Positions 27,578 to 37,580 of a stretch of 64,000 bases of DNA are shown here, piece after piece. Where the stretch lies: the NCBI GenBank assembly GCA_036583965.1, contig JAZBQD010000027.1, forward strand, positions 19,581,001 through 19,645,000. The letters are read 5' to 3'. The number at the start of each line of letters is the position of its first letter. Position 1 is the first letter of the stretch. Below the pieces are notes generated by a model. It searched no databases and was not told the DNA's origin. It worked only from the letters and a program-made list of their open reading frames with translations. The translations under genes and the position numbers were made by a program. The stretch comes from Prunella strophiata. Lineage: Eukaryota; Chordata; Aves; Passeriformes; Prunellidae.

Positions 27578-30500
27578 CTGTAAGCTAAAGTTGTATTTTG
27601 CTGTTTTAAAGAAAGGACAGAACATTGCTGGTGTTGTGAGATCTCATAAGAATGGTTACAGCAACATCCATTCCAGATAAGGATAACAGCAACCATTTAA
27701 AGCAGGGCACCACATGTACATGCAAGGCCAGTACTCAGAACTTTGGATACACTTATTTTACTCTATCACCACAGCGAGGATATTCACAGCAGATGTATAT
27801 GGCTTTATGAGAAAGCAAGTCCAGAGAGCAAAAATCAGAAAAAAAAGAAACTACAGCACAGAAATCTGAGCTTCTTGAATTGTGCTGGACAGACTGCTGA
27901 TCACAGCAAGATGGGTGGAAAGGAAACAAGGTAGAAATATATATCTGTATCATCTGCTAGTATGGAAGTATTTATTTTAGCAGTGTCTGCAGAACTAGTA
28001 TAGCAGAGGTCATTAAAAATTATTTTTATAAACTTTCTCTTCAAAAGGATTAGAATGCAAATCAGCTATTTAACCTTGCATGAGTCACAGCTGGCAGATT
28101 TTTTGATGTCATAAGTGAACCTGTTACATCAAAGAACATAGGATTATGTAGTGCATATGTAACTTCAAGGGTTTTAAGTAAAAGTTCAGTAGAAGGGTAA
28201 AGACATAGCCACTCCTACTATTTCCATGTGCTCCTACCTTAGAGGAACTTGTCTTATTCTTTGCATACACTGGTTTCAGTGTATTTTTCAGGGCCATAAG
28301 TTTCTGTAAGACTGAAAACTTTAAGTTTTGTATGACATAGTATGGAATATGGCTTCCAGTTTACTTATTTGCCTTTCCAGCTACATTTTTGCATATCTAG
28401 TTTAACTGCACATGTTACTATATGTACATACTGTTGAGATTGTTGAATAGTAAAGTCCATGTTATTTTAATATCAACACATAAATCACAAAGAAAATCAA
28501 GAGCACTTGCAAAATTTTTGTTGGAGACTGAGGAGGTATCCAGAAGTCAGTAAATTCCTGCATGTTATGTGGCAGGCAGAAGCTGCAGTAGGATTAGCCT
28601 CTAGGTTAAAGAGTCAGAAGTGAACTTGAGGCTTTAAAAAGTCAGAAATGAAGGAGACATCCTCTTTGCTTGTGGCTAAAGCTGATTCTCATGGAAGATT
28701 TATTAACATGTATGCTTTTAGTGTTTTGATAATTGTGTAGGTATTCAGAGAAAGGATGGAAAACAGGTCAGTGGCAATCTTTGTATTTAGGCTGCTCTGC
28801 CTGACATGCATCTCTACATTCTTTATGCAGGTGCCCAGAAACACCTGTGATGGCAGCAAACAAGTATTGATCTGAGATCTCATTATAAAGGCAAATCTGT
28901 CACACACAGTTTCAGGACTGGATCTACCTTTTTTGTACCATCATCTATTCTGTGTACTGTTGGTTACTCAGTACAGTAGTTTGTTACAACTACACTGCCT
29001 TCTACAAATTTCTTTGGAAAAACATCACAATACCATATATTGAAAATAAAAAGTCTTATTATAAGAATAAAATAGTTTGAATAACACATAGGAGGTTATA
29101 TAAAAAGAATATGAAAAAACTAATTGTAGTAGGGAGGCTGAGACTGAACAATCACATTAAATATGAGTAAGGGAGGGCGTGATAGGTTTGTGCTTATGAG
29201 ATCTCAGATCAATAGTATTTGCTGTCATCACAAGTATTAATGTATTCTAAATGCTTCTAAATGAAGTTCATCTTTATGTAAATTAGATTTTAAATCTAAG
29301 TTCAAACTCAAATAGCATTTACAATTTCATACATGAAAAACTACTAATGTGCTTAGTTGTCTCCTTCAAAGGGACACCCTGAAACACATTTTGAAGTATA
29401 TTGCTGTAGCTGTGGTTCTAAGAAAGGAAATCCATGAAAATCTCTATAAACTAGTTTTTAATAATGTGCCTCAATAATTTAAGAATAATATTCACCATAT
29501 TATGAATGGTACTTAATAAGAGAGGTCATTCAGTTCTCACTCAGGAATGGAGTTAGTTTTTTCCAGTTGTTCTGGTTGTACCCCTTATGGGTTACTTTAC
29601 AGCTTGAGAAGGGTGCAAACACTATTTCCCAAAACCATAACAGTGAAGAGGGCTACTTGTTCTCAGAATTTGCTTAGGCTGTTGCTATGCTGACTGATAT
29701 ATGCTTTTCAGTGAAACAAGTAAGCAGAATCATTAAATCACAGTTACAAGGATTTGTTTGGTTAGAAGGCAGTGCAGCAGACAGATGACTGTTCTTCAGG
29801 GGAATGCAGGATGAAAAACATTGCATTTGTGTTATCTGGGGCTGCTTTAGGTTAGTTACTTAAGTGATTTAAAAGTCTGAGAAAGGCTCAGAAGAGGTCA
29901 GAATATTAAAGTTTCTTTAATTCCTCCTGAGGAAAAAAATGTTTTAAATAAAGAGGACTGCATATTTTATGAGTAATTACATAAAATGTTTTTCTTTCTT
30001 GTGAAAAGACATAGCTGCAGAAGCAGCTGGGTAGGACTTTACAAAATGCCATATCCATAGGCCTGGTATTCAAGCTAGGTTTGGCTATAACTCAAATTCC
30101 AATTTAAGACTGTTTACTGACTTATGAAAATAATAATAAGCAACCTAAATGTACGTGGTTGCTTCTTTAGCTTTTCTGATCTGCAAACCTTTGCCATGAA
30201 GCTGAAGGCAGCATAGCATAGTATGAAAGGAAATTATTCCACTCTGAACCTTTCAGTATGCAAATTATTGTACTTCTGTGTCCACTTGGTACAGTTACTT
30301 CTCAATGCCAACTGCTTGTATCACCAGTATTTCATGCTCTGTTTCCTTCCCTAAGCAGGCACACCTTTTGTGGTGTATTCAGTTCATTGGTATGAATCAG
30401 TCCTGTTGTCAGAAGAAGCAGTTATTAGGAAATCATCTTTAGAAGCTGGCCAGTAAAGTCTAGAGATCATCTAGTTTCAGACACATGCCTAACTAGACAA

Positions 30501-31810
30501 ACAGTACAAACTTTTAAAATCTGATACATCATTTATTTCCCTATTTATTAAAAAATATTTTAGTCCTATTCCAAACAAGATGGAATGGAGATAAAATAAT
30601 CTATACAGGGGGCCTTGTTATTTTGCATTTTGGTGTCTCTTTAAGACAGAAATATCAATCCTTCAATTCCAAATAAAACTAAGTCTAGACTTTAAAGCCC
30701 CTTAATGTCAGGAATTAAAAAAAGACAATAAAAACAGTACTGTTTTTGAAATACTTTCAAGTGCTCTACAAAATAATGCTACTGATAGTAGGTTAATTTT
30801 CTTTGATTTTTTTTTCACTAAGGAAAAAATTGGAAGCTGCAATCCATGCTTACAGTAAAGTGTCACTGAATCTTGGAAGTGATACTGATAATACATAAGA
30901 GGTCATGTCCCAGATAAATTTCAAAGTACTTTGAAGAATAATATGTATTGCTACTGTATTTCTGGTTTTGTACTGACTTAGAACACTAAAAACTCTGCTG
31001 GCTAGGTTCTTAGGTGGAGTGATTAATGTGGATAGAACCTTGTGCTTGGGTCACATATCTTGGTTTAAAAACATGTGAATAATAGATCTGGTTTGGAATT
31101 CTGGGTAAAGCCAAGAAGTTCTGAAATTCTGAAAGTAAGGTAACTTTTTCACTGTTTCTGAATTCTCACTCATTAAAAGAATTCTGTACTCAAACCCAGG
31201 TACACAAAGTCCTTGCTTCCTCTAGGTTTGGTCCTAGACAAGAAATCTGTTGCCTCGTGGAGTGAAGCAGTAGGATAGATTACTGTTCTTGTTGAAGATG
31301 GTCCTTGAGAGGACTTGTTCCAGACTCCTGCTGCAAAGATTTACAGAATGCTTTTGAATTTTCCCTGGCTTTCAGTCAAGATTCACTAAGAATGCCTAAG
31401 TGATGCCCTGAACCATTTCTGTCACACTGCAGTTTTGAAAAAGGGGATTTCAGTGCCCCAAATAGACTGGGGCCTCTTTGAAGACTCCCTGTTCATTTCT
31501 TAATAGGTCCCTTATGAATGTCACATATTTGAACTTGCAATTTTAACACAACTGTGTTAAATCTGCAGCCAGTTAGAAACACCACTTTTAGAGCTGATGT
31601 TGCTTTCAACAGCTTCAATACTGCATTTCTTGCTCCTGACAGTTGCCTTCTCTGCTTCAGCCTTTTCCTCTTTGCAGACTTAGTGAATTGATTCTGTTTC
31701 ACTGGCTCATGACTTGGCCAAACACAGAAGAAAGGTGGAAGCCTGGTTACCTGAAGGCAGTGTGCCTCTACTGGAAAAATAATTGCTTCCTGTGAGGATA
31801 TGTCTGTCTC

Positions 31811-31830
31811 TGTATATGTATACATATACA
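31811..31830. repeat. Perfect 20-bp palindrome
   Basis: TGTATATGTA followed directly by its reverse complement TACATATACA, with no spacer; symmetry ends exactly at these bases. Within the large OLFM3 intron. Confidence 0.9.
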
Positions 31831-33621
31831 ACTATTTCTGAGATTTTGTATACCATATATAATTGGTTTTGAGTGCATTCAAATGAGTAGAAGTCATAAT
31901 AACTATGCAATAGAGGAATTGGTTTTTAACCAGAGGAAAAAAAAAACCAAACCTCTTTCCATCAACAGTTTTAAAAAGCTCTTAAAAACGACATGATATC
32001 TGATAGCAACAGGGGAGTTAGCACTCGTGCAGATGTCACTAACATGTGTTTTTGCATATTCTCTTCCAATATCTTAAAATATGCTACTTAAAATGATGTA
32101 GTGAATACCTGTTTGGAATGACACCTGGGAGAGAGCCCAGGGCATATTGATAGTAACAGGATATTCTTTATCCAGTCAGATTCCTCAGAAATGGGAGAGC
32201 AGACACCAAGTGAGACTTGACCACAGCCAGCAATTAATGATTTAGAACATTCTTAAACCTCGGAGGTTAAATAAATATGAATGATTTTCATACTGACCAA
32301 CTACTAATACTGTAGGAAACAAAGTAAATTAATTTCCAAGTAGGTAACAAGATTTAATTTAGCAGTATATTGTACTCCTATAAGTCATATTTTCAGTAAA
32401 ATAGTTCATTGTGGTAACCCTTTGCTGTACGTAGTGTTCTTGTAAATTCTTGCAATAGGGATAAATTAATTTGCATTGCTAACCAGCATTAAAGCAGTGC
32501 ACTCTTCCTACTGATAAGTTCTTGAAATCCAGGAAAAATAAAGATTTTAGAGGCTAATTGTATAGTCTGATTACATGTGAAAATCATAGGTTTTTAAGAT
32601 CTAGAAACAAAGTCATTCCAGAGATGCAAAGTTTAAACATTCAAAAACTGATGACTGATTTCAAACCAGCTTTTTTTTTTTTAATGTTAATATTCCAAAC
32701 CATCCTATTATCCCATGCAATGAATATGAACCACAGTTCCTTTCTGTAACTGTCCTTAATAATACTGTACTTTCTGTCTGGGGTTGTATTTGGCAGTCAT
32801 TTTCTGAAATTTTTTTTTTTCAGAATTCAAACAATGGAAAATAAATAGATGTAGGATATAAAGCCATTAAAGGCCTAAAGGTCATTAACTGCACTGAAAC
32901 ATGAACATATTTATCAGATCTATAAATTAAACTTACAAAATGCTATCTAGACTTAAAAAATGCTGAGCTTGATTTCTATGTGGAGCAGCTTTATCACTTT
33001 ACAAAATACTTACTTGGTTATACCACTGTGATTATCAAATGATGGTAAGCAAAGCAACCCTTATAAAAAAAGTCCACTTTACATACTATGAAGGTCATTA
33101 CAGAAAACTCCAGGTGGAGAAAAGCAGCACAGAGATGCCATCTAGCAGTATCTCTTAGAAATTTCCTAGTATCCTATGGATACTTCCTTCTTTCAAGATA
33201 CTGCACTTTTGAGTAGGAGAAAGGAAGATTTTTCTATCCAAATCCTTTCACTGTAGCTGGCTTTCTGCTGAATGCCTAGCCACCCTGTTGGAAATAAATC
33301 TTTAATGAAATATATTATCAAAAAAAATTCCTATGTAAATACAGAGAAAAAATAGAATAAAGTCCTAAAACATAACGTTTAATAAGTATCTTAAATTGAA
33401 ATTCAGTAATTAGCACTGTGTTAAAATTTATCATTAGTGAGCTGCCTTCCAGTTGTTAAAGAATTTCTAAAGGTGATCAATATTTTCTATCAAGTTTAAA
33501 AGAAAGAATTCAAGAACATGGATAATAAATTACTATGGCTGAAGTAAAATCTTAATGTTTCAGAGACTGGGAAATAAACAATATATAACAATATAAAAAA
33601 TTTTGTTACATATTTTACCAT

Positions 33622-33630
33622 AAGATGGCG
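33622..33630 (+). promoter_or_regulatory. YY1-like motif AAGATGGCG
   Basis: AAGATGGCG is the YY1 core and contains a CpG inside otherwise AT-rich intron, about 2.4 kb downstream of exon 1A. Single-motif evidence only. Confidence 0.2.
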
Positions 33631-36078
33631 ATACTTAAACACTTTACTATCAGTAAATAACTGAGTAAGTTGAGCACAACATCTCTGTCATAACAAGAGT
33701 GCCTGAAGACAGCAGTATTGACTCAGTGATAGCCTGATACTAAATTAAAGATTATTTTACTCCCCAAGGCATTATTTTAAAATAGTTGATCAATAAAATA
33801 AATTATTACCTGAAAATTATGCAGGACATGACTAGAAATGTATTGTGTATACCAGAAATATCTGTTGTGATTCATCTCCATAAGCTAAGTAGTTTGTGAG
33901 TGTCAAGGGCATGTAGAAAGTTGTCTTTCTAGGCATGAGCATACTGCACAGTTCTTTCTGGAAAAGAAAGAATTTACTATTCCCTTGTTTCCTACAATTA
34001 GGTTCATATCATAGATTTGCTTCCCAAACTGCAGGACAGAAAATTATTATTCTACTTCAGTTTAGCATAAAGACAGATGAATAATTGAGCATTAGTTTCA
34101 TTTCTGAAGGGTGTTCAGTCAGAACTTGTACTTTTCTGCTAGAAAAGCATTGTTAAAATTTTTACATACAAAATTTTCCACAGCAATATATTGTTCATAG
34201 TCAACAAAAGTTACTGTTTGCCATGTGACACCTTTTTATGTTTAATGTTGTGTAGGATCCACTCAATCTCACTTTTTTTGTAAATTTATGAAAACACAAT
34301 TAGCTCTGATAAAAACCAGACTTCAAATTTTAATGTAATCTTAAGGACTTTTGAGCTTTTTTATTCCTGACCCTTGACAAAGTCAAAAGAGCCTGGAAAG
34401 AACATCTGAATATCTCTGAAAATGTCACACAGAGTGATGAATAAAAGGCCATTTTCATGCCCTTTGCACAACATGGCACAGCAAAAAGGGCTAGAAGCAC
34501 AGTTTCCAAAGTTCATTTGTGCCATTTCATTCCAGTGCCTCATCCTGTTTTCAGTGCTGGATGGTGACAGAGACAGAAAATGGAACATTTTTTCCCAGTG
34601 TTATTTTGGGGTCTGAACTAAAAAAGAATTGTTGTGCCAGATCTATTTGTTTCATTAGTGGTTTTACTCTTCTGTGGCCATAGAAGGCTATAAATTTGCT
34701 TTTCCTGCTTTTATGCAGTCTCTTTAGTAGATCTTGCTAAGTGTAACAGAAGACAGAAAAATAAAGAAAATGAGTGTGTGGAAACCTGTAGTTATAATGA
34801 GAGCATGTGCTGCTGTTGACACAGATGTGAAACTCCTGTGTGTGCATTGCCTGATGAGTCTTCTTACAGGCACAGCAATACCTGACTTTCAAATAGCTCT
34901 TATTTCATAGAGCTGATATAACTAATTTCTAGGGTAACGTTATTAATCCTCTATCACCTCCTGCTTTTTTAAGTTGTCACTATATCTTACTGACTGAAAA
35001 GCAGTCAGAATACTGCAGCTGTAAATCAGATTTCCACTGAATTGCTTTTTAGATTCTGTTTTTGTTTTTAAAGAGGAGCATCCCTTCCATATTGTTGGAC
35101 ATTCAGTACATATTTGTATATGTACAGATTAATATTTTTATTTTAAATGGAAAACCTGCCAGAAGAGCTGAGCATTGCCTCACACCTTTGTCTGGTACCT
35201 AACTGGTATCATTAATATGACATTCATCGCCATGCAATGTAAATTGTGGCAATATGGCACGGAGTGCTGCTGGTAATATACTGCAATACTATAGCAACAT
35301 TATCTCTTGTCACATTTTTATAATGCTCACAAGTTACAAGACTGTATGCCACAAAAAAACCCGACAAATGAGACAAGTTCTATGTCTATAAAATACAGCA
35401 CTACAGACATCTGCAGACCTGGGGACTTTCAGTCATTACTGCTATTAAGTGGTAGAGTGCAATTCTGGTTTTCTGAACGATTTAATCTGAAATCTCCTTC
35501 ACCAGCCAAGCTACACGGCTAAAAGCTCTTGTTTACTTTTATCATTATTTCAATTTCAGCTGCGATCTCTTGGTGACTCGAGCACGTTTGTAAATAACAG
35601 AACTGCAGCAGCCCGGAGCGTGGCTATAGTACTAAATTCAGTCTCTTCACGTGACGCCTCCAGTTTCACTCTAAACAAATTTATTTCCAGTCGGAGGCTG
35701 CCGATCCCTGCTTCCCCAGAACTGGTGCAGTCACCCAGCGCTATGAACGCCTCCTCGCCTGGAGCGGGATGGATCGCCGCTGCTTCGCGCTGGACAGCGA
35801 CCGGCCCTGGACAGCGGCCGGGCACGGCAGCGCCGTCCCCCTGCGGCGGGCACGGCTCGGCTCCCGGGCGCTGGGGCGCGGTGCCCGCCGTGCAGCGGGG
35901 CCCGGGAACCGGGGCCAGCCGCTCCCGACACGGGCTCGCCTGTCCCTCCCGGCCGCTCGGACAGCCAAGGACACGCTCCCGCCTCTCCCCGGAGCCCTCC
36001 GGCGCACCGCCCGCTACCGCATACGCCGTGTGCGGACAGGCTCCGCCGCTGCGAACTTGCCGCCCGGCCGGCTCCTAC

Positions 36079-36147
36079 CTTGGAGGGATCGAGGCCGGCC
36101 AGCAAGGACAGCAGCAGGAGGTTGAGGATGCTGGCGGGCGCCCGCAT
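36079..36147 (-). CDS. OLFM3: OLFM3 alternative first coding exon, A-type signal peptide
   Basis: The minus strand reads 23 codons from ATG at 36147 to AAG at 36079, followed by a GTAGGAG donor (GT at 36078-36077), phase 0. The peptide begins MRAPASILNLLLLSLLAG and ends LDPSK. It is the short noelin-3 leader, whose mammalian counterpart also ends in the GLDPSK motif. Residues 7-17 (ILNLLLLSLLA or nearly so) are the hydrophobic core of a signal peptide, with cleavage expected shortly after Ala17/Gly18. A at -3 gives a good initiation context, and an in-frame TGA 14 codons upstream (36189-36187) fixes the start. Joined to exon 2 it yields the isoform 20 residues shorter than the B form and without the N33 sequon. 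Confidence 0.96.
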
Positions 36148-36190
36148 CCTGATCCCGGGGCTGCCTCTCCGCGCCGCTCCTCTCGGTCAT
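36080..36190 (-). other. Upstream ORF overlapping the OLFM3-A start and continuing into exon 2
   Basis: An ATG at 36190 on the minus strand (T at -3, so a weak context) opens a frame shifted relative to the main ORF. It runs through the whole coding part of exon 1A (37 full codons to 36080). In the spliced message, its last exon-1 base joins exon 2 and the frame stops at a TAG four codons after the junction (GAC TCA GAT TAG), giving about 40 residues. In unspliced RNA the frame would instead continue into the intron. The frame is a direct reading; translation is inference. Confidence 0.6.
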
Positions 36191-36377
36191 TCACTCCGCT
36201 CCCGTCCGCAGCGACCGCGCCGGCAGCCGCGCTCTCTGCCCGCCCGCCGGAGCCCGAGTGGAGGCGGCAGCGGCAGCCGCCCGGGGGACGCTCATTCCGT
36301 GGGCAGCCTCGGCGCGGGGAGGGCGGGCGAGGACGGCGCTGCCCGAGCTGGCGGAGCGGCTCCACGGCCCCGTCCCA

Positions 36378-36403
36378 CCCCGCCCCTCCCCTCCCCTCCC
36401 CCC
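36378..36403 (-). promoter_or_regulatory. G-quadruplex motif / GC box in the OLFM3-A promoter
   Basis: On the minus (sense) strand the order of runs is G6-A-G4-A-G4-A-G4-C-G4, five G-runs separated by single-base loops. This matches the strictest form of the G-quadruplex consensus and also contains GGGGCGGGG, a GC box. It lies 231-256 nt upstream of the A-type ATG, so it is in the core promoter or the distal leader. Confidence 0.7.
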
Positions 36404-36623
36404 GGCCAGCCCACCACAAAAGTTTGGGCCCGGGAGACGGCGGAGCCAGCGCGGCTGCACGGGCGCGGGCGGCGGATGTGACATCAGCGGCGGCGGCGGG
36501 GCGGGGGGCGCGGGGGCTCCGGGCAGCGGCCGCGGGCGAGGGGAGGCGGCGCCGGGCCGGGCCGGGCCGCTGGGGGGCGCGGTGCCCCCGTGAGGGCGGC
36601 CCCGCCGTGAGGGCGGCACCGCC

Positions 36624-36707
36624 GAGCCCGCACCGGCTGCGGGGCAGAGCCGAGCCCGCACCGGCTGCGGGGCAGAGCCGAGCCCGCACCGGCTGCGGGG
36701 CATCGCC
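36624..36707. repeat. 28-bp tandem repeat, three copies, in the CpG island
   Basis: Three head-to-tail copies of a 28-bp GC-rich unit at 36624-36651, 36652-36679 and 36680-36707. The first two are identical and the third differs only in its last bases (CATCGCC in place of CAGAGCC). Immediately to the left, about 36590-36623, a 16-17 bp unit (GTGAGGGCGGC..CCGCC) is present twice. Each 28-bp unit contains CACCGGCTGCGGGGC. No reading frame is implied. Confidence 0.9.
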
Positions 36708-37150
36708 CCCGGCGCGGCCCGCTCCTCTGTGGAGCGCAGCTGTAGGCGGCGACGAGCCGCCGTCCCGAAAGGGGCGCCTGGCACCATGGCAAGGGTGGGG
36801 TGGTGTGGGGAGCTGCGGGAAGAGGCTTTTCCTCAGGGGAATCCCTTTCGTATCTCCGTCTAGAAAGTTAAGTCGGGGCTTAACTGAGCTCTGGTGAGGG
36901 TAAAGCCACCTATGCTTTCTAGCTGGCCCATGGAAAAGGACCATCGTGTCTCCTTGCTTTGGCCTGTGAGCTGAGGTGGGAAAGCTGTGCAGGTGCACGC
37001 AGGTGGAGGTCATTTGCTGAGAGGAGCCCTTGAAAGCCTGCCCGAGGGCAATCAGGAGTTTCCTTTTCCCTACATCAGGCAGCAGCTTTGCAGTGCAAGC
37101 CAGCGCTGTTTTGCCAGCCAGGGCTCTGGCTTGGCTGCTGTCCTCCTGTG

Positions 37151-37209
37151 CAGGTCAGTTTCTCAGGGTCAGTTTCTCAGGTCAGTTTCTCAGGGTCAGT
37201 TTCACAGGA
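37151..37209. repeat. 13/14-bp tandem repeat, four copies
   Basis: Four copies of a unit like CAGGGTCAGTTTCT, alternating between 13 and 14 bp (CAGG and CAGGG forms), the last with TTTCA. It lies 0.4 kb to the right of the CpG island in the OLFM3 upstream flank. No function visible. Confidence 0.85.
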
Positions 37210-37538
37210 CAGGCAGCGATGGGATTTGGCTTCCTCAGGCATGTGCCTTCAGCAAAGCTGAGCATGGCCCAAGTGTAAATAACAGCACTATCCTGATAAC
37301 ATGGGTGAAGCATCTTAATGGTTCAATTATTTTCTCTTAGAAGACTCAAACTCAAGACCTATGGTCAGGGTAAACTTATTTATGACACAGTCAAGATTAT
37401 TGTAAATGTGGTTTTCAGCTTTGTGTGGTAAAAATCTATTTTAGCTTTACAGTTGGCAATTTTTTGGTCTTAAATAGATTCTCTGGGGGGTTCACTGTGT
37501 GCTTTTAAGCATCTAGTACAGAAAGGCCAACACTGTTG

Positions 37539-37542
<4 letters not shown>

Positions 37543-37579
<37 letters not shown>
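37543..37579. repeat. Poly(T) tract, 37 bases
   Basis: Uninterrupted run of 37 T in the upstream flank of OLFM3. No target-site duplication or retrogene body seen beside it. Homopolymers of this length are often miscounted in assemblies. Confidence 0.95.

Positions 37580-37580
<1 letters not shown>

Larger units (their letters stand above)
25000..35729. other. Intronic DNA, no gene seen; possible conserved stretch near 35060-35340
   Basis: Proximal part of the OLFM3-A first intron. Contains a microsatellite, a perfect palindrome and a YY1-like motif. The stretch about 35060-35340, 0.7 kb from exon 1A, is rich in ATTA and TAAT cores and looks like non-repetitive regulatory sequence, but conservation cannot be tested here. 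Confidence 0.65.
35730..36790. promoter_or_regulatory. CpG-island promoter of OLFM3-A
   Basis: About 1.06 kb of strongly GC-rich sequence with CpG at near-expected frequency, sharply bounded by AT-rich flanks. It covers exon 1A, the start of intron 1 and the upstream leader and promoter. It contains GC-box/Sp1-type sites (for example CCCCGCCCC at 36378-36386) and a CRE-like octamer TGACATCA at 36479-36486. I see no TATA box, which is usual for such promoters. Islands of this type often fire in both directions, so an unannotated rightward non-coding transcript is possible but not shown. The very long open frames on both strands here arise from low stop-codon frequency in GC-rich DNA. Confidence 0.9.

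Noticed and set aside
35620..36897. 425-codon plus-strand open frame, the longest in the window
   Set aside because: It coincides with the CpG island, its peptide is Pro/Ala/Arg/Gly-rich without domains, and long frames exist on both strands there. It also runs antisense through the secure OLFM3 exon 1A. GC-rich DNA simply lacks stop codons.
36075..37013. 312-codon minus-strand open frame covering the CpG island
   Set aside because: It is in a different register from the OLFM3 leader and its repeated RARLCPAAGAGSA-like peptide only reflects the 28-bp tandem repeat. No conserved domain or splice support.
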